Part shown: one piece after another, positions 46,721-48,059 of the stretch
Layout of the letters: each line of letters starts with the position of its first letter
Position numbering within the stretch: position 1 is the first letter of the stretch
NCBI GenBank assembly: GCA_016190375.1
Contig: JACPQR010000220.1
Coordinates: 1-48,059 of the forward strand
DNA from: Deltaproteobacteria bacterium
GTDB taxonomy: Bacteria > Myxococcota_A > Polyangia > JACPQR01
Reading direction: 5' to 3'
Length of the DNA: 48,059 bases
Made by a program: the position numbers and the translations under genes
Notes under the pieces: model-generated
What the model was told of the DNA's origin: nothing
Databases searched by the model: none
The model's input: only the letters and a program-made list of their open reading frames with translations

Positions 46721-47511
46721 AGCTCGCGGCGGTCGGCGAGATCTGCGAGGACCTCTACCTGCCGGCCGGTGTCGGGCGACCCGGAGGGATCGCGTCCAAC
46801 TTCGCCTTCCACGCCGCGCGCGCGGGCGCCCACGCGCTCCTGTTCGGCGCCCTCGGGGACGACGAGGCCGGGCATCGACTCGCCGAGGCCCTAGCGGTCT
46901 CCCCCGTCGATGCAGCCGGCGTGCGGCGAATCGCCGGTCGGAGCACGATCCAGCGGCTTCGCGTCGAGGCGGGCGAGCGAGTCTTCTGCGGCTACGAGGC
47001 CGGAGTGGCCGAGGCCTGGTCGCTCGGGATGGAGGATCGCGAGCAGCTCTCCTCGTGCGAAGCCATCGCGTGCTCGGACGGGCTGAGATCGCTCCTCGAG
47101 GCCTGCTTGGCGATCGGCCCACCCGTCGTCTGCGACTTCTCGCGAGACACCGATGGCAACGACCCGCAGCGACCCGAACAGTGGCTCCGGCCCTGGCTCG
47201 ATCGGCTCGCGATCGCGTTCGTCGGCGGAGAGCTTTCGTTCGAGGGCCGTCTGGAGGCCCTCGGTCGGACGACCGACACGCTCATCGTCCTGACGGCCGG
47301 GCCACACGGTGCTCTCGCCTGGCATCGGGGGCACGCCTGGTCCTGCCCCAGCGCCGCCGAGACGGTCGTGGACACCAACGGCTGCGGCGATGCCTTCCAG
47401 GCAGGATTCACGGTCGCCTGGGCGCAGGGCGCCGATGTGGAGGAAGCGCTGGCGGCCGGCGCAAGCGCTGCGGCCTTCGTTGCAGGCGCCTGGGGTGCTC
47501 AGCCGAGGTGA
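46717..47511 (+). CDS. PfkB-family carbohydrate kinase
   Basis: 264 residues. N-terminal GRPGGIASNFAFHAARAGAH and C-terminal VDTNGCGDAFQAGF (PfkB signature 2, with the catalytic Asp in GCGD) identify a ribokinase-fold sugar kinase. The shape resembles fructoselysine 6-kinase-like enzymes; the substrate cannot be read from sequence. It shares a transcript with BtpA/SgcQ. Downstream (47512-47730) I see no gene, only short direct repeats. Confidence 0.87.
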   Translation: MKLAAVGEICEDLYLPAGVGRPGGIASNFAFHAARAGAHALLFGALGDDEAGHRLAEALAVSPVDAAGVRRIAGRSTIQRLRVEAGERVFCGYEAGVAEAWSLGMEDREQLSSCEAIACSDGLRSLLEACLAIGPPVVCDFSRDTDGNDPQRPEQWLRPWLDRLAIAFVGGELSFEGRLEALGRTTDTLIVLTAGPHGALAWHRGHAWSCPSAAETVVDTNGCGDAFQAGFTVAWAQGADVEEALAAGASAAAFVAGAWGAQPR

Positions 47512-47592
47512 CCGGCCCGCGGGGGCTTCGGCCAGTGGGGACGGACCGCAGATCAGTTCGGGCGTCGGACCAGAGCCGAGAGGTGCGGACAG

Positions 47593-47654
47593 GGACATCC
47601 TCGACACTTCAAACCAGGGACATGGTTGACGCGCAGTCGACGGACATGGTTGAC
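47593..47654. repeat. Three spaced GGACAT-type direct repeats
   Basis: GGACATCCTCGAC (47593-47605), GGACATGGTTGAC (47618-47630) and GGACATGGTTGAC (47642-47654) at 25 and 24 bp spacing. The first differs at three positions. GGACATGGTTGAC-type ends are found at some transposase-bound insertion sequence termini, so this may be an IS remnant. No transposase gene is present. Confidence 0.55.
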
Positions 47655-47730
47655 AGTCGGTAGACGGGGGCACCGGACGCCGGAACGATGCGGGCGAGCT
47701 AGGCGCCGAGCGTACCGGAGCGAACCCGCA

Positions 47731-48059
47731 GCCGGAGCCGGAGCCGAAGCCGAAGCCGAAGCCGAAGCCGAGACCGGAGCCGAAGCCGAAGCCGAGGCCG
47801 AGACCGAAGCCGAGACCGAGACCGAGACCGAAGCCGAGACCGAAGCCGAGACCGAAGCCGAGGCCGTGACCGAGGCCGGAGCCGAGGCCGAGGCCGAAGC
47901 CGAGACCGAAGCCGAGGCCGAGGCCGAGGCCGAGACCGAGACCGAGGCCGGAGCCGAAGCCGTGACCGGAGCCGAGATCGAGACCGAGACCGAAGCCGAG
48001 ACCGAAGCCGAGACCGAAGCCGAGGCCGAAGCCGAGGCCGAGTCCGCGACCGAATCCGA
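47731..48059. repeat. RCCGAR hexamer array, cut by the window end
   Basis: 54 full units plus 5 bases of the pattern (G/A)CCG(A/G)(A/G), with no insertion or deletion in the visible 329 bp. Main units are GCCGAA, GCCGAG, ACCGAG and ACCGAA. One plus frame reads Ala/Thr-Glu pairs without a stop; the Pro-x frame has two TGA codons; all three minus frames are open. No start codon is seen, so coding is undecided. It continues beyond the window. Confidence 0.95.

Noticed and set aside
46891..47673. Minus-strand open frame across the PfkB gene
   Set aside because: It is antisense to the kinase and has no recognisable motif, although it stays open into the hexamer array.
47731..48059. CRISPR array
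   Set aside because: The units are contiguous hexamers without spacers and no cas genes are present.

Overview
The window reads as chromosome of a high-GC delta-type bacterium of the Myxococcota, probably a Polyangia or Sandaracinus-like relative. Four things point there: an adjacent mglB-mglA pair (polarity GTPase and its activator); many lipoproteins with Asp/Ala-rich linkers and MopE-like C-x-D-x-D-x-D-G repeats; a B12-dependent ribonucleotide reductase; and strong G/C bias at third codon positions. This placement is inference from gene content. No rRNA, tRNA, CRISPR array or complete transposase gene was recognised.

Region 1 (1-7.2 kb): a rhomboid protease is translationally coupled to a DinG/YoaA-like helicase. 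The helicase was originally divergent from a lipoprotein gene now starting at 4716. These two 5' ends are separated by about 2 kb of lower-GC DNA bounded by a perfect 80-bp direct repeat (2624-2703 and 4637-4716). The insert carries four small minus-strand genes, including DUF6941-like and DUF7689-like proteins. Region 2 (6.3-13.1 kb): secreted and lipoprotein genes, a polyferredoxin with a small tail-anchored protein and a lipoprotein, a zinc-ribbon protein and SppA. A 243-bp MITE-like element with 25-bp terminal inverted repeats and a 9-bp target-duplication-like repeat follows at 12890-13132.

Region 3 (13.2-23.2 kb): a cation P-type ATPase; mglB, mglA and a beta-propeller lipoprotein in tight array; a sialidase-like propeller fused to a TlpA-like thioredoxin; a 57-residue membrane protein; a DUF4143 ATPase; and a MopE-like lipoprotein paralogous to the one at 7153-9138. 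Region 4 (23.3-34.5 kb): a PAS/PAS/GAF histidine kinase convergent on a second, Ca2+-type P-ATPase, then a RHH/PIN toxin-antitoxin pair, then a three-gene Cus-like tripartite efflux operon (outer membrane factor, adaptor, RND pump).

Region 5 (34.5-48 kb): a TPR membrane protein coupled to a zinc-protease-like lipoprotein; an OprP-like porin; nrdJ with a NrdR-like box, a structured leader and DnaA-box-like sequences, divergent from ftsE-ftsX-envC (septal murein hydrolase control); a repeat-built lipoprotein; a BtpA/SgcQ-PfkB pair; and, at the right edge, 54 phase-perfect RCCGAR hexamers. The best candidates for something undescribed are the 80-bp-repeat-bounded cargo island, the VDVDVD-encoding MITE-like element, and the regulatory complex between nrdJ and ftsE.
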